Assembly: GCA_014651175.1 (NCBI GenBank)
Contig: BMWJ01000001.1
Coordinates: 682,001-746,000 of the forward strand
DNA length: 64,000 nt
DNA from: Streptomyces clavifer
GTDB taxonomy: Bacteria; Actinomycetota; Actinomycetes; Streptomycetales; Streptomycetaceae
Direction: 5' to 3'
Within the stretch, counting starts at the first letter, position 1; every line of letters begins with the position of its first letter. Below the pieces are notes generated by a model. The model was not told the DNA's origin. It worked only from the letters and a program-made list of their open reading frames with translations, and ran no database searches. Shown here piece by piece: positions 24,083-33,644 of the stretch. Both the position numbers and the translations under genes were made by a program.

Positions 24083-25438
24083 ATGATGCGTACGCGTCCG
24101 CTGAAGGTGGCGCTGCTGGGCTGTGGAGTGGTCGGCTCAGAGGTGGTGCGCATCATGACGACGCACGCCGACGACCTCGCCGCGCGCATCGGTGCGCCGG
24201 TCGAGCTCGCGGGCGTCGCCGTCCGCCGGCCCTCCAAGGTGCGGGAGGGCATCGACCCCGCGCTGATCACCACCGACGCGACCGCCCTGGTCAAACGGGG
24301 TGACATCGACGTCGTCGTCGAGGTGATCGGGGGGATCGAGCCCGCCCGGACGCTCATCACGACCGCCTTCGAGCACGGCGCGAGTGTCGTCTCGGCCAAC
24401 AAGGCACTGCTCGCCGAGGACGGCTCCGCCCTCCACGCCGCCGCCGGGAAGCACGGCCGCGACCTCTACTACGAGGCGGCCGTGGCCGGTGCCATCCCGC
24501 TCGTACGCCCGCTGCGCGAGTCCCTCGCGGGCAACAAGGTCAACCGGGTGCTCGGCATCGTCAACGGCACGACCAACTTCATCCTCGACAAAATGGACTC
24601 GAGTGGAGCCGGTTACTCGGAGGCGCTCGACGAGGCCACCGCGCTCGGGTACGCCGAGGCCGACCCCACCGCCGACGTCGAGGGCTTCGACGCCGCCGCG
24701 AAGGCCGCCATCCTCGCGGGGATCGCCTTCCACACCCGGGTGAAGATCGGTGAGGTGCACCGCGAGGGCATCACCGAGGTCACCGCGGCCGACATCGCCT
24801 CCGCCCGCCGCATGGGCTGCACGGTCAAGCTGCTCGCCATCTGCGAGCGTGCCGCCGACGGCAAGTCCGTCACCGCCCGCGTGCACCCCGCGATGATCCC
24901 GCTCAGCCACCCGCTGGCCTCCGTCCGCGAGGCGTACAACGCGGTCTTCGTCGAGGCGGAGGCCGCCGGGCAGCTGATGTTCTACGGCCCCGGCGCCGGT
25001 GGCGCCCCCACCGCGTCCGCGGTCCTGGGCGACCTGGTCGCGGTCTGCCGCAACAAGATCGGCGGGACCACCGGACCCGGTGAGTCCGCGTACACGCGCC
25101 TGCCGGTCAGCCCCATGGGCGAGGTCGTCACGCGCTACCACATCAGTCTCGACGTGGCCGACAAGCCTGGCGTGCTCGCCCAGGTCGCGACGGTCTTCGC
25201 CGAACAGGGCGTATCCATCGATACGGTCCGCCAGCAGAGCCGACATTCGAGCAGCGGCGACGAAGTTGCCATCGAGCAGGGTGGCGGCGGGCGACGTGTG
25301 GGCGGAGACGGCGAGGCATCCCTCGTCGTCGTCACCCACCGCGCGCCCGACGCCGCCCTCTCCGGGACCGTCGAAGCGCTGCGCAAGCTGGACACCGTGC
25401 GCGGTGTCGCCAGCATCATGCGTGTTGAAGGGGAGTAA
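24083..25438 (+). CDS. hom: Homoserine dehydrogenase
   Basis: 451 aa. NAD(P)-binding LKVALLGCGVVGSEVVRI, SANKALLAEDG, the substrate segment GIVNGTTNFILDKM, EADPTADVEGFDAAAKAAIL, and a C-terminal ACT domain (~355-451: YHISLDVADKPGVLAQVATV) for threonine feedback. It reduces aspartate semialdehyde to homoserine, shared by threonine and methionine synthesis. The Gly/Arg-rich GDEVAIEQGGGGRRVGGDGE inside the ACT domain is a loop insertion. thrC starts six bases after its stop. Confidence 0.97.
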   Translation: MMRTRPLKVALLGCGVVGSEVVRIMTTHADDLAARIGAPVELAGVAVRRPSKVREGIDPALITTDATALVKRGDIDVVVEVIGGIEPARTLITTAFEHGASVVSANKALLAEDGSALHAAAGKHGRDLYYEAAVAGAIPLVRPLRESLAGNKVNRVLGIVNGTTNFILDKMDSSGAGYSEALDEATALGYAEADPTADVEGFDAAAKAAILAGIAFHTRVKIGEVHREGITEVTAADIASARRMGCTVKLLAICERAADGKSVTARVHPAMIPLSHPLASVREAYNAVFVEAEAAGQLMFYGPGAGGAPTASAVLGDLVAVCRNKIGGTTGPGESAYTRLPVSPMGEVVTRYHISLDVADKPGVLAQVATVFAEQGVSIDTVRQQSRHSSSGDEVAIEQGGGGRRVGGDGEASLVVVTHRAPDAALSGTVEALRKLDTVRGVASIMRVEGE

Positions 25439-25444
25439 GGACCC

Positions 25445-26515
25445 ATGACCAGCAAGGGCACCCACCAGTGGCGCGGCATCATCGAGGAGTACCGGGACCG
25501 CCTTCCGGTCACGAGCACCACGCCCGTCGTCACACTCCGTGAGGGTGGCACGCCGCTCGTCCCGGCGCAGGTCCTCTCCGAGCGCACGGGCTGCGAGGTG
25601 CACCTCAAGGTCGAGGGCGCCAACCCCACCGGGTCGTTCAAGGACCGCGGCATGACGATGGCGATCACCCGGGCCAAGGAGGAGGGCGCGCAGGCCGTCA
25701 TCTGCGCCTCCACCGGCAACACCTCCGCCTCCGCCGCCGCGTACGCGGTGCGGGCCGGCATGGTCTGCGCCGTCCTCGTCCCGCAGGGCAAGATCGCGCT
25801 CGGCAAGATGGGGCAGGCCCTCGTCCACGGAGCGAAGATCCTCCAGGTCGACGGCAACTTCGACGACTGCCTGACCCTGGCCCGCAGCCTCTCGGACAAC
25901 TACCCGGTGGCGCTGGTCAATTCGGTCAACCCGGTCCGGATCGAGGGCCAGAAGACCGCCGCGTTCGAGATCGTCGACGCGCTCGGCGACGCCCCCGACA
26001 TCCACGTCCTCCCGGTCGGCAACGCGGGCAACATCACGGCCTACTGGAAGGGCTACAAGGAGTACGCGGTGGACGGGCTGTCCACCCACAGCCCGCGCAT
26101 GTGGGGCTTCCAGGCCTCCGGCTCCGCGCCCATCGTGCGCGGCGAGATCGTCAAGGACCCGGCCACCATCGCCACCGCGATCCGCATCGGGAACCCGGCG
26201 TCCTGGCAGTTCGCGCTGGACGCCCGGGACGAGTCGGGTGGCTTCATCGATGAGGTGACGGATCGCCAGATCCTGTCCGCATATCGGCTGTTGGCCTCCC
26301 AGGAGGGCGTGTTCGTCGAGCCCGCCTCGGCCGCCTCCGTGGCCGGTCTCCTCAAGGCCGCCGAAGACGGCAGGCTCGACCGCGGCCAGAAGATCGTCTG
26401 CACCGTCACCGGCAACGGCCTCAAGGACCCCGACTGGGCCGTCGCGGGTGCGCCGCAGCCCGTCACGGTCCCCGTCGACGCCGCCACCGCGGCGGAGAAG
26501 CTGGGCCTCGCGTAG
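25445..26515 (+). CDS. thrC: Threonine synthase
   Basis: 356 aa. PLP-binding Lys66 in [13 protein letters not shown], and the glycine loop [20 protein letters not shown]. It converts O-phosphohomoserine to threonine. It is the short form typical of actinobacteria, without the N-terminal extension of enterobacterial enzymes. ATG 25445 follows GGGGAGTAAGG. It is cotranscribed with hom; a strong terminator follows, so thrB is likely separate. Confidence 0.97.
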   Translation: MTSKGTHQWRGIIEEYRDRLPVTSTTPVVTLREGGTPLVPAQVLSERTGCEVHLKVEGANPTGSFKDRGMTMAITRAKEEGAQAVICASTGNTSASAAAYAVRAGMVCAVLVPQGKIALGKMGQALVHGAKILQVDGNFDDCLTLARSLSDNYPVALVNSVNPVRIEGQKTAAFEIVDALGDAPDIHVLPVGNAGNITAYWKGYKEYAVDGLSTHSPRMWGFQASGSAPIVRGEIVKDPATIATAIRIGNPASWQFALDARDESGGFIDEVTDRQILSAYRLLASQEGVFVEPASAASVAGLLKAAEDGRLDRGQKIVCTVTGNGLKDPDWAVAGAPQPVTVPVDAATAAEKLGLA

Positions 26516-26523
26516 AGGCCGCG

Positions 26524-26560
26524 CCGCTCCGCCGCCCGGCACCGCCGGGCGGCGGAGCGG
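26524..26560 (+). terminator. Terminator after thrC
   Basis: Perfect 17-bp stem (26524-26540 with 26544-26560) and a 3-nt loop, nine bases after the thrC stop. It separates hom-thrC from thrB, which has its own TAAGCT -10-like box at 26659-26664. The rest of the 296-bp gap shows nothing else. Confidence 0.8.
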
Positions 26561-26811
26561 TCCGTTCGCCCCTTCCGGGGCGGAGAGCGCATGGGCCGGA
26601 TGCGACACGCATCGTGCGCCTCCTGTGCGCCCTATGTCGCCACGGAACCTTCCTTCGATAAGCTGTACACAACCCGCCCCGCCGCACAGGCCGCGGAGCA
26701 GTCGCCGTAGTGACTGCCGGGTCCCCCGATCCCGGCACAACGGCACCCCCACGCATGTCGCACCACCTCGCACAACATCCCCGCCGCCGTACAGGAAGAG
26801 TCGTCCAACCG

Positions 26812-27729
26812 ATGGCCGGTCCCGCGTTCCGAGCCGCCGCCGTCCGGGTGCGCGTCCCCGCAACCAGTGCCAATCTGGGCCCGGGTTTCGACGCCCTCGG
26901 CCTGTCCCTGGGGCTCTACGACGACATCGTCGTCCGCGTCGCCGACTCCGGGCTGCACATCGACATCGCGGGTGAGGGCGCCGAGACGCTGCCCCGCGAC
27001 GAGAGCCACCTGCTCGTGCGCTCCCTGCGCACGGCCTTCGACCTGCTCGGCGGACAGCCCCACGGCCTGGAGATCGTCTGTGCCAACCGGATTCCGCACG
27101 GTCGCGGTCTCGGCTCCTCCTCCGCGGCCATCTGCGCCGGGATCGTCGCGGCCCGCGCCGTGACGACGGGGGGCGAGGCCCGTCTCGACGACGCCGCCCT
27201 GCTGGAGCTGGCCACCGAGATCGAAGGCCACCCCGACAACGTCGCGGCCTGCCTCCTCGGCGGTTTCACGCTCGCCTGGATGGACGGCGGAGCGGCGCGG
27301 GCGATCAGGATGGACGCCGCCGATTCCGTCGTTCCGGTGGTCTTCGTGCCGGCGACGCCGGTGCTCACCGAGACCGCCCGCGGTCTGCTGCCGCGCAGCG
27401 TCCCCCATGTGGACGCCGCGGCCAACGCCGGTCGTGCGGCCCTCCTCGTGGAGGCCCTGACCAGGCGTCCCGAGCTGCTGCTCGCCGCCACCGAGGACCG
27501 GATCCACCAGGAGTACCGGGGGCCGGCGATGCCGCAGAGCGTGGAGCTGGTGGCCCGGCTGCGCGCCGACGGCGTCCCCGCCGTCATCTCCGGCGCGGGG
27601 CCCACGGTGCTCGCACTGACCGATGAGGGTTCGGCCGACAAGGTCGCCCGGCTGGCGGGCGAGGGATGGGCCGCGAACCGGCTCGCCCTCGACGCCGCGG
27701 GGGCGAGCGTGCTGCCGCTCGCCCCGTAG
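26812..27729 (+). CDS. thrB: Homoserine kinase
   Basis: 305 aa from ATG 26812. GHMP kinase: VRVRVPATSANLGPGFDALG (motif 1), the ATP loop PHGRGLGSSSAAICAGIVAA (motif 2), and ISGAGPTVLAL (motif 3). It phosphorylates homoserine for threonine synthase. An in-frame start 34 codons upstream exists, but the added residues are not family-like. Transcription probably starts within the preceding gap, giving a long leader of about 140 nt. Confidence 0.95.
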   Translation: MAGPAFRAAAVRVRVPATSANLGPGFDALGLSLGLYDDIVVRVADSGLHIDIAGEGAETLPRDESHLLVRSLRTAFDLLGGQPHGLEIVCANRIPHGRGLGSSSAAICAGIVAARAVTTGGEARLDDAALLELATEIEGHPDNVAACLLGGFTLAWMDGGAARAIRMDAADSVVPVVFVPATPVLTETARGLLPRSVPHVDAAANAGRAALLVEALTRRPELLLAATEDRIHQEYRGPAMPQSVELVARLRADGVPAVISGAGPTVLALTDEGSADKVARLAGEGWAANRLALDAAGASVLPLAP

Positions 27730-28117
27730 TCGCACGTGATTGCCGGTGCTCGAGAGGGGGAATGTTTGTTGGAGCCGGTAGTGTTAACCTCAAGTCAGCA
27801 ATCGACGTCTTTGTGGCGCGTTGCTTCGTGTCCCCCTTCGGGACCACCACTCTTCCGGGAGCCTCCCCGACTGCCTGAGCAGCCTGCCTGAGCTTTCGAG
27901 CACGCTCCGGAACCGGCACGACACCCTCTTGCTCGTCCAGGAGTGGGCCGAGCAGGGGGATCTCGCGCCGGAACCCCGCACATTCGTCTCTCCGCCGTAC
28001 CCGGCGGACCACCGCCCCGGCACGGTCCGCGATCGACACGATCAACAGACCGCAGTCGGACAGCACAACCGGTCGCCGAGCCAGAAGGCCGACGTCCGCT
28101 CCAGGGAAGGACCCTTC
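27730..28117 (+). promoter_or_regulatory. Long untranslated leader of rho
   Basis: 388 bp without a convincing gene. A TAACCT box at 27785-27790 is a good -10 and would give a leader of about 320 nt. The leader is C-rich and has several short CCC/GGG hairpins (for example around 27829-27843). Rho is autoregulated by premature termination in other bacteria, and a long unstructured C-rich leader would suit that here (inference). Confidence 0.5.
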
Positions 28118-30211
28118 GTGAGCGACACCACCGATCTGATGGGCGTGACTGCCGACAAGGGCGTCGACAGCTCCGCGTCCGCCGAAGGTGCTGCCACTGG
28201 CACCACCGCACGGCGCCGCCGCTCCGGCACCGGCCTCGAGGGCATGGTCCTGGCCGAGCTGCAGCAGGTCGCGTCCGGCCTCGGCATCAGGGGGACTGCG
28301 CGGATGCGCAAGAGCCAGCTGATCGAGGTCATCAAGGAGGCGCAGGCCGGAGGATCCTCCGCGCCCAAGGCCTCCTCCAAGGCTGCCGCGGCCCCCGCCG
28401 GTACGGACGCCGAGAGCAAGCCCAAGAGGCGTGCCACGTCCAAGACGCGCACCGGGGACGAGTCCGCCGCCGAGCCCGCCGAGAAGGCCGCGGCCCAGCA
28501 GCAGATCGACATTCCCGGCCAGCCGGCCAGCGACGACCAGCCTCCGGTCGAGCGGCGTCGCCGCCGTGCGACCGCGCAGGCGGGCAGCCCCGACACCAAG
28601 ACCGAGGCGAAGTCCGAGCCGCAGGCCGAGGCCCGTCAGGACCGCGCCGAGGAGCGCGGCGAGACGAAGAGCGAGGCCAAGGGCGACGCGAAGGCGGAGT
28701 CCGCCGCCGACACCGCCGAGGGCCGTCGCGGTGACCGCCAGGACCGTCAGCGCGGTGACCGCCAGGACCGCGGTGACCGCCGTGACCGCCAGCGCGACCG
28801 GCGCGGCAAGGGCGACGACCAGGGCCAGCAGGGCGGCGGACGCCGTCAGGGCCAGCAGGGCGGCGGCCAGGGGCAGGGCCAGAGCCAGGGGCAGGGTCAG
28901 GGCCAGCAGGGCGGTGGCCAGGGCCAGAGCCAGGGCCCGCAGGGCGGCCAGCACGACGACGGTTACGACGACGAGGGCGGCCGTCGCGGCCGTCGGGGCC
29001 GCTACCGCGACCGCCGTGGCCGTCGTGGCCGCGACGACTTCGCGACCGACGTCCAGGTGGCCGACGACGATGTCCTGATCCCCGTCGCGGGCATTCTCGA
29101 CATCCTCGACAACTACGCGTTCATTCGGACCTCCGGCTACCTGCCGGGACCGAACGACGTGTACGTCTCGCTCGCCCAGGTCCGCAAGAACGGCCTGCGC
29201 AAGGGTGACCACGTCACCGGTGCGGTGCGCCAGCCCAAGGACGGCGAGCGCCGCGAGAAGTTCAACGCGCTGGTCCGCCTCGACTCGGTGAACGGCATGG
29301 CGCCGGAGTCCGGCCGCGGCCGCCCCGAGTTCCAGAAGCTGACCCCGCTGTACCCGCAGGACAGGCTCCGTCTGGAGACCGACTCCAACGTCCTGACCAC
29401 CCGGATCATCGACCTGGTCGCCCCGATCGGCAAGGGCCAGCGAGGCCTGATCGTGGCCCCGCCGAAGACCGGTAAGACCATGATCCTGCAGGCCATCGCC
29501 AACGCGATCACGGTCAACAGCCCCGAGTGCCACCTGATGGTCGTCCTGGTCGACGAGCGTCCGGAAGAGGTCACCGACATGCAGCGGTCGGTGAAGGGCG
29601 AGGTCATCTCTTCGACCTTCGACCGTCCCGCCGAGGACCACACCACGGTCGCCGAGCTCGCCATCGAGCGCGCGAAGCGCCTCGTGGAGCTGGGTCACGA
29701 CGTGGTCGTCCTGCTGGACTCGATCACCCGTCTGGGCCGTGCGTACAACCTGGCGGCGCCGGCCTCCGGCCGCATCCTGTCCGGTGGTGTCGACTCGACC
29801 GCGCTGTACCCGCCGAAGCGCTTCTTCGGTGCCGCGCGCAACATCGAGGATGGCGGCTCGCTGACCATCCTGGCGACCGCGCTCGTCGAGACCGGTTCGC
29901 GCATGGACGAGGTGATCTTCGAGGAGTTCAAGGGCACCGGCAACATGGAGCTCAAGCTCGACCGGAAGCTCTCGGACAAGCGGATCTTCCCGGCGGTGGA
30001 CGTCGACGCGTCCAGCACCCGTAAGGAAGAAATCCTCCTCGGCACCGATGAATTGGCCGTCACCTGGAAGCTGCGCCGGGTGCTTCACGCACTCGACCAG
30101 CAGCAGGCCATCGAACTGCTCCTGGACCGCATGAAGAAGACGCAGTCGAATGCGGAGTTCCTGCTTCAGATCCAGAAGACGACTCCCGGCAGCGGCAATG
30201 GGAATGACTGA
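28118..30211 (+). CDS. rho: Transcription termination factor Rho, actinobacterial long form
   Basis: 697 aa from GTG 28118 (GGGAAGGA upstream). N-terminal Rho helix domain at ~40-75 (GMVLAELQQVASGLGIRGTA). A ~220-residue low-complexity insertion, first Lys/Glu/Ala-rich, then Arg/Gly/Gln-rich with RGDRQDR and GQGQSQGQ repeats. Next are the cold-shock-type RNA-binding domain (DNYAFIRTSGYLPGPNDVYV), Walker A APPKTGKTM, VVLLDSITRLGRAYN, and the R-loop/C-terminal hexamer region (GTGNMELKLDRKLSDKR). It is a hexameric RNA-dependent ATPase that ends transcription. The Arg/Gly/Gln insertion is typical of high-GC actinobacteria and may bind RNA or phase-separate. A T-rich terminator follows. Confidence 0.97.
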   Translation: MSDTTDLMGVTADKGVDSSASAEGAATGTTARRRRSGTGLEGMVLAELQQVASGLGIRGTARMRKSQLIEVIKEAQAGGSSAPKASSKAAAAPAGTDAESKPKRRATSKTRTGDESAAEPAEKAAAQQQIDIPGQPASDDQPPVERRRRRATAQAGSPDTKTEAKSEPQAEARQDRAEERGETKSEAKGDAKAESAADTAEGRRGDRQDRQRGDRQDRGDRRDRQRDRRGKGDDQGQQGGGRRQGQQGGGQGQGQSQGQGQGQQGGGQGQSQGPQGGQHDDGYDDEGGRRGRRGRYRDRRGRRGRDDFATDVQVADDDVLIPVAGILDILDNYAFIRTSGYLPGPNDVYVSLAQVRKNGLRKGDHVTGAVRQPKDGERREKFNALVRLDSVNGMAPESGRGRPEFQKLTPLYPQDRLRLETDSNVLTTRIIDLVAPIGKGQRGLIVAPPKTGKTMILQAIANAITVNSPECHLMVVLVDERPEEVTDMQRSVKGEVISSTFDRPAEDHTTVAELAIERAKRLVELGHDVVVLLDSITRLGRAYNLAAPASGRILSGGVDSTALYPPKRFFGAARNIEDGGSLTILATALVETGSRMDEVIFEEFKGTGNMELKLDRKLSDKRIFPAVDVDASSTRKEEILLGTDELAVTWKLRRVLHALDQQQAIELLLDRMKKTQSNAEFLLQIQKTTPGSGNGND

Positions 30212-30248
30212 CTGAACGCCTGAACCGGGACAGTTCAACCGTCTCTGG

Positions 30249-30283
30249 AATCCGCCTCGTTACTTCGGTGACGGGGCGGATTT
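30249..30283 (+). terminator. Intrinsic terminator after rho
   Basis: Arms 30249-30260 (AATCCGCCTCGT) and 30271-30282 pair over 12 positions with one T-G, extend inward by a few pairs, and are followed by TTTCTG. It lies 37 bases after the rho stop. Confidence 0.85.
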
Positions 30284-30367
30284 CTGCATGTACCATTCAA
30301 CTCGCCGTCACTCTCCCCCCACATACGGCACCACATTCCGAAAAGCTTTGGACAACGGGAGACTTGC

Positions 30368-32089
30368 GTGCGCATGTCGCGTCGTGGCATACCGGTAGGA
30401 AGACTCAGCAGATACCTCGCTGCCGGGGTCGCCGCGCTGGCACTTCTGGGGGGCGGCCTGACGGCCACCGCCCAGGCCGATGACCGTGGCGAGCAGTTCC
30501 TGCCGCCCAAGGGCGCCAAGGTGGTCAGCCCGAAGAACATGTCGCCGAAGATAATCGGCGGCACCAACACCTCGTTCAGTAGCGCTCCCTGGATGGTGCA
30601 GCTCCTGTTCGAGTACGACAACGACGGCCTTTTCTACTTCACCTGCGGCGGCACGCTCGTAGCCCCCAACAAGGTGATGACGGCGGCGCACTGCGTCACC
30701 GACGAGAACGGCAAAGCACTCGACATGGTCGGGCGTGGAATGGTGCTCGCCGGCACCGCCAAGCTCGCGGGCGGTCCCAATGACGAGGGAACCGCCGTCG
30801 GAATCACCCGCTCCTATTTCGCGGGCACGTACAACGCGGATGCGATCGACAACGACATCGCCCTGCTGACGCTTTCCAAGCCGCTGTCCTACACGCCGGC
30901 CCAGCCCGCCTCGTACGGCGACACCGCCCGCTACCAGCCGGGCACCGTGGCCACCACGTACGGCTGGGGCATGACGGGTTCCGACTGGGACTTCTCCCCG
31001 CTGTCGGACACCCTCCTGCGCCTGGAGCAGCCGCTGCGCTCGGACGCCGAGTGCTCGGAGAACCTCGACACCGCGGTCAACGTCCCGGGCGCCTACAAGC
31101 CCGGTCACATGATCTGCGCGGGCATCGGCGGCACCGGCAACGACACCACGGGCAAGGCGACCTGCCCCGGCGACTCGGGCAGCCCGATGTTCGTCAGCGG
31201 CCGGGTCATCGGCATCACCTCCTGGGGGCCGGCCAGCGACTTCGAGGCCTGCAACATCCAGGGCACGTACGACGCCTACACCAAGGTCGCGACGTACTAC
31301 CGCTCGATCCAGCCGCGGATCGACGACACCAGTTTCAGCCGCGACCACCGCGCCGACCTCTTCGCCCGCACCACCGGGGCGACGGGCTACACCATGAACT
31401 CCACCGGTGAGGCGCTCGCCGCGCGCAAGGCCTTCGCGGGCTCGTACAGCGCGTACAACCTGATCATCCAGACGGACCTCAACCGTGACGGTTACGAGGA
31501 CCTCGTCGCCCGCCAGAGCTCCACGGGCGACGTCTACTGGCTGCACCGCTCGGCGAGCAGCTCGACGTACGCGAAGACGAAGATCTTCAGCGGCTGGAAG
31601 ACCGTGCGGGCCATCGTCGCCCCGGGTGACGTCAACAACGACGGCAAGGGCGACATCCTGGCTGTCACCTCGACCGGCGACCTGATGGTGTACCCGAGCT
31701 ACGGCAACGGGAAGTTCAACACCGCGGTCAAGGCGGCCACCGGATACCAGGTCTACAACCAGGTCCGCGGCCACGGCGACTTCACCTACGACGGCAAGAA
31801 CGACCTGCTTCTTCGTCGCGGCGGCACCGACGACCTCTACCTCGCCAAGGGCACCGGCAAGTCCACCGCCCCGTTCGAGACCCCGGTCAAGGTCAGGAGC
31901 AACTGGTCCTCCTACAACCTCCTGGTCACGCCGGGTGACGTGAACGGCGATGCCAAGTCCGACCTCGTGGCGCGTTCCACCACGGGCGACCTGTACCTCC
32001 TCAAGGGCACGGGCCAGGGCACGTCCGAGATCTTCGCCACACAGGTGAAGCTCGGAACCGGCTGGAACAGCTACTACACCATCGGCTGA
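30368..32089 (+). CDS. Secreted chymotrypsin-fold serine protease with VCBS/FG-GAP repeats
   Basis: 573 aa. Signal peptide of ~37 residues (basic start, hydrophobic core AAGVAALALLGGGLTATAQA). The peptidase S1 domain begins IIGGTNTS. The triad is His108 (TAAHC), Asp163 (IDNDIALL) and Ser270 (CPGDSGSP). The residue matching chymotrypsin 189 is Ala264, not Asp, so Lys/Arg specificity is not expected. Residues ~330-573 hold four calcium-binding-like repeats (TDLNRDGYEDL, GDVNNDGKGDI, GDFTYDGKNDL, GDVNGDAKSDL) forming a beta-propeller-like tail, probably for adhesion or substrate binding. Start GTG 30368 or ATG 30374. Confidence 0.93.
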   Translation: MRMSRRGIPVGRLSRYLAAGVAALALLGGGLTATAQADDRGEQFLPPKGAKVVSPKNMSPKIIGGTNTSFSSAPWMVQLLFEYDNDGLFYFTCGGTLVAPNKVMTAAHCVTDENGKALDMVGRGMVLAGTAKLAGGPNDEGTAVGITRSYFAGTYNADAIDNDIALLTLSKPLSYTPAQPASYGDTARYQPGTVATTYGWGMTGSDWDFSPLSDTLLRLEQPLRSDAECSENLDTAVNVPGAYKPGHMICAGIGGTGNDTTGKATCPGDSGSPMFVSGRVIGITSWGPASDFEACNIQGTYDAYTKVATYYRSIQPRIDDTSFSRDHRADLFARTTGATGYTMNSTGEALAARKAFAGSYSAYNLIIQTDLNRDGYEDLVARQSSTGDVYWLHRSASSSTYAKTKIFSGWKTVRAIVAPGDVNNDGKGDILAVTSTGDLMVYPSYGNGKFNTAVKAATGYQVYNQVRGHGDFTYDGKNDLLLRRGGTDDLYLAKGTGKSTAPFETPVKVRSNWSSYNLLVTPGDVNGDAKSDLVARSTTGDLYLLKGTGQGTSEIFATQVKLGTGWNSYYTIG

Positions 32090-32133
32090 AACCCCAGGTG
32101 AGCGCCGGGTGAACCGGACCACCGCCCACCTTC

Positions 32134-32167
32134 GCTGTGGCCCCCGTCCCCGGACGGGGGCCACAGC
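32134..32167 (+). terminator. Terminator after the serine protease
   Basis: Perfect 15-bp stem (32134-32148 with 32153-32167) and a 4-nt loop CCCG, 45 bases after the protease stop, on the way to the LCP gene. Confidence 0.85.
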
Positions 32168-32271
32168 ACGTTGTGCAACGCTTCTCGCTGCTCCGGCGTC
32201 CCCCCGCACGACGCCGGACCGTGCGGGCGCCACGGCAGGGGGTACCAGCGAGGAACGGACGAGGGAGACGC

Positions 32272-33375
32272 ATGAGCGGACAGAGCAGGAGCACCGGCCG
32301 CATACGTGGCACCGGCAGCCGCCGCAGGAAGCCCTCGACAGGCCGCCGGATGAAGACCGCGGCCCTGTGGACCGCCGCCGCGGTGGTCGTCGCCGGAGGA
32401 TCCGGGCTCGGTTACGCCTACGTCACGCTCAACGGAAACCTCAAGGCCGTCGACATCAACGCAGCCCTGGGCACGGAACGCCCCGACGACGTCGACAACG
32501 GCTCGCAGGACGTCCTGGTGCTCGGCTCGGACTCCCGCTCCGGCGCCAACTCCGCCTACGGCGTCGACGAGGGCGCGGCCCGCTCGGACACCGCGATGAT
32601 CGTGCACGTCGACAAGGGCCACACGTCCGCGAGCGTGGTCTCCGTCCCCCGTGACACCCTCGTCGACCGCCCCGCCTGCACGAGCGACACCACCGGCGAA
32701 CAGGTCGGCGCGGAACGGCGGGCCATGTTCAACACGGCGTACGAGGTCGGCGGCCCCGCCTGCGCGGTGAAGACCGTCGAGGCGATGTCCGGCATCCGCA
32801 TGGACCACTACGTCGAGGTCGACTTCACGGGGTTCACCAAGGTCGTCGACGAGCTCGGCGGTGTGGAGATCACCACCGCGCAGGCGATCGACGACCCCAA
32901 GAGCCACCTGCATCTGAAGCCGGGCACCCACACCCTCGGCGGGGAGCAGTCGCTCGGCCTCGTCCGCACCCGCAAGAGCGTCGGCGACGGCAGTGACCTG
33001 GGCAGGATCCAGCTCCAGCAGGCGTTCGTGAAGGCGCTGATGGACCAGGCGAAGAGCGTCGGGGTGTTCTCGAACCCCAAGACGCTCTTCGGGCTGGCCG
33101 ACACCGCCACCAAGTCCGTCACCACCGACTCCGAACTGGCGTCCGTCAAGAAGCTCACCGCCTTCGCGAACGGTCTCAAGGGCCTCGGTTCGTCGGGCGT
33201 GGACATGGTCACGCTGCCCGTGGAGTACGACCCCGCCGACCCCAACCGGGTGCTGCCCCAGGAGGAGGCCGGCCGGGAGGTCTGGGCGGCGCTCAAGCAG
33301 GACAAGCCGATTCCGGCGTCCGCCACCGCGAAGTCGGCCGGCGACAAGGGCGAGGCGGGCGAGGTCGTGCGGTGA
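32272..33375 (+). CDS. LytR-CpsA-Psr (LCP) family cell-wall glycopolymer ligase
   Basis: 367 aa from ATG 32272 (GAGGGAGACGC upstream). Basic cytoplasmic N terminus (~1-30), one membrane helix (TAALWTAAAVVVAGGSGLGY), then the extracytoplasmic LCP domain: VLVLGSDSRSG, RSDTAMIVHVDK, SVVSVPRDTLVDRP, FNTAYEVGG, VEVDFTGFTKVVDELGGVEI, LVRTRKSVGDGSDLGRIQLQ. These Arg/Asp clusters bind the polyprenyl-pyrophosphate donor. Known role: attaches teichoic-acid-like or other glycopolymers to peptidoglycan. It sits in cell-wall-relevant company (rpmE/prfA block, WecA homologue further on). Confidence 0.93.
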   Translation: MSGQSRSTGRIRGTGSRRRKPSTGRRMKTAALWTAAAVVVAGGSGLGYAYVTLNGNLKAVDINAALGTERPDDVDNGSQDVLVLGSDSRSGANSAYGVDEGAARSDTAMIVHVDKGHTSASVVSVPRDTLVDRPACTSDTTGEQVGAERRAMFNTAYEVGGPACAVKTVEAMSGIRMDHYVEVDFTGFTKVVDELGGVEITTAQAIDDPKSHLHLKPGTHTLGGEQSLGLVRTRKSVGDGSDLGRIQLQQAFVKALMDQAKSVGVFSNPKTLFGLADTATKSVTTDSELASVKKLTAFANGLKGLGSSGVDMVTLPVEYDPADPNRVLPQEEAGREVWAALKQDKPIPASATAKSAGDKGEAGEVVR

Positions 33376-33376
33376 C

Positions 33377-33479
33377 GGCACCTTCCGGCATGCGGTGGCC
33401 GCCCCGTCCGGCGCGCGGCACCGGCACCTTCCGTCCGTGGTGAGCGGCACCCCGCGGCCGCGGTAGCCGCACCTTCCGT
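33377..33479. repeat. Three GCACCTTCCG direct repeats at ~46-bp period
   Basis: GGCACCTTCCG occurs at 33377-33387 and 33423-33433, and GCACCTTCCG at 33469-33478, i.e. phased 46 bp apart in the 269-bp gap between the LCP gene and rpmE. The bases between differ, so this is a phased motif rather than a simple tandem duplication. Meaning unknown. Apart from these repeats and the rpmE ribosome site, the gap shows nothing clear. Confidence 0.5.
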
Positions 33480-33644
33480 CACCGTACGGACGCGAAGCGT
33501 TCCCCGCACCGCGCGGGAATACCTGCGGCCCACCTCTCGTTTTGGGAGATACGGCCGGTCCTGGCAGACTGGTACGTCGGCCCCGGTTCACGGACGCGCA
33601 ATCCGCGCGTGCGACCCGGAGCCCTCCCGAAACTAGGAGACACC

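Noticed and set aside
28740-28960. Tandem DNA repeat in rho
   Set aside because: The repeated GACCGCCAGGACC and GGCCAGGGCCAG-like bases are codons of the Arg/Gly/Gln insertion in an intact frame, not an independent DNA element.
27584-30238. 884-codon minus-strand frame opposite rho
   Set aside because: Low-complexity Leu/Ala/Val/Gly translation caused by third-position GC on the rho strand; rho itself is unambiguous.
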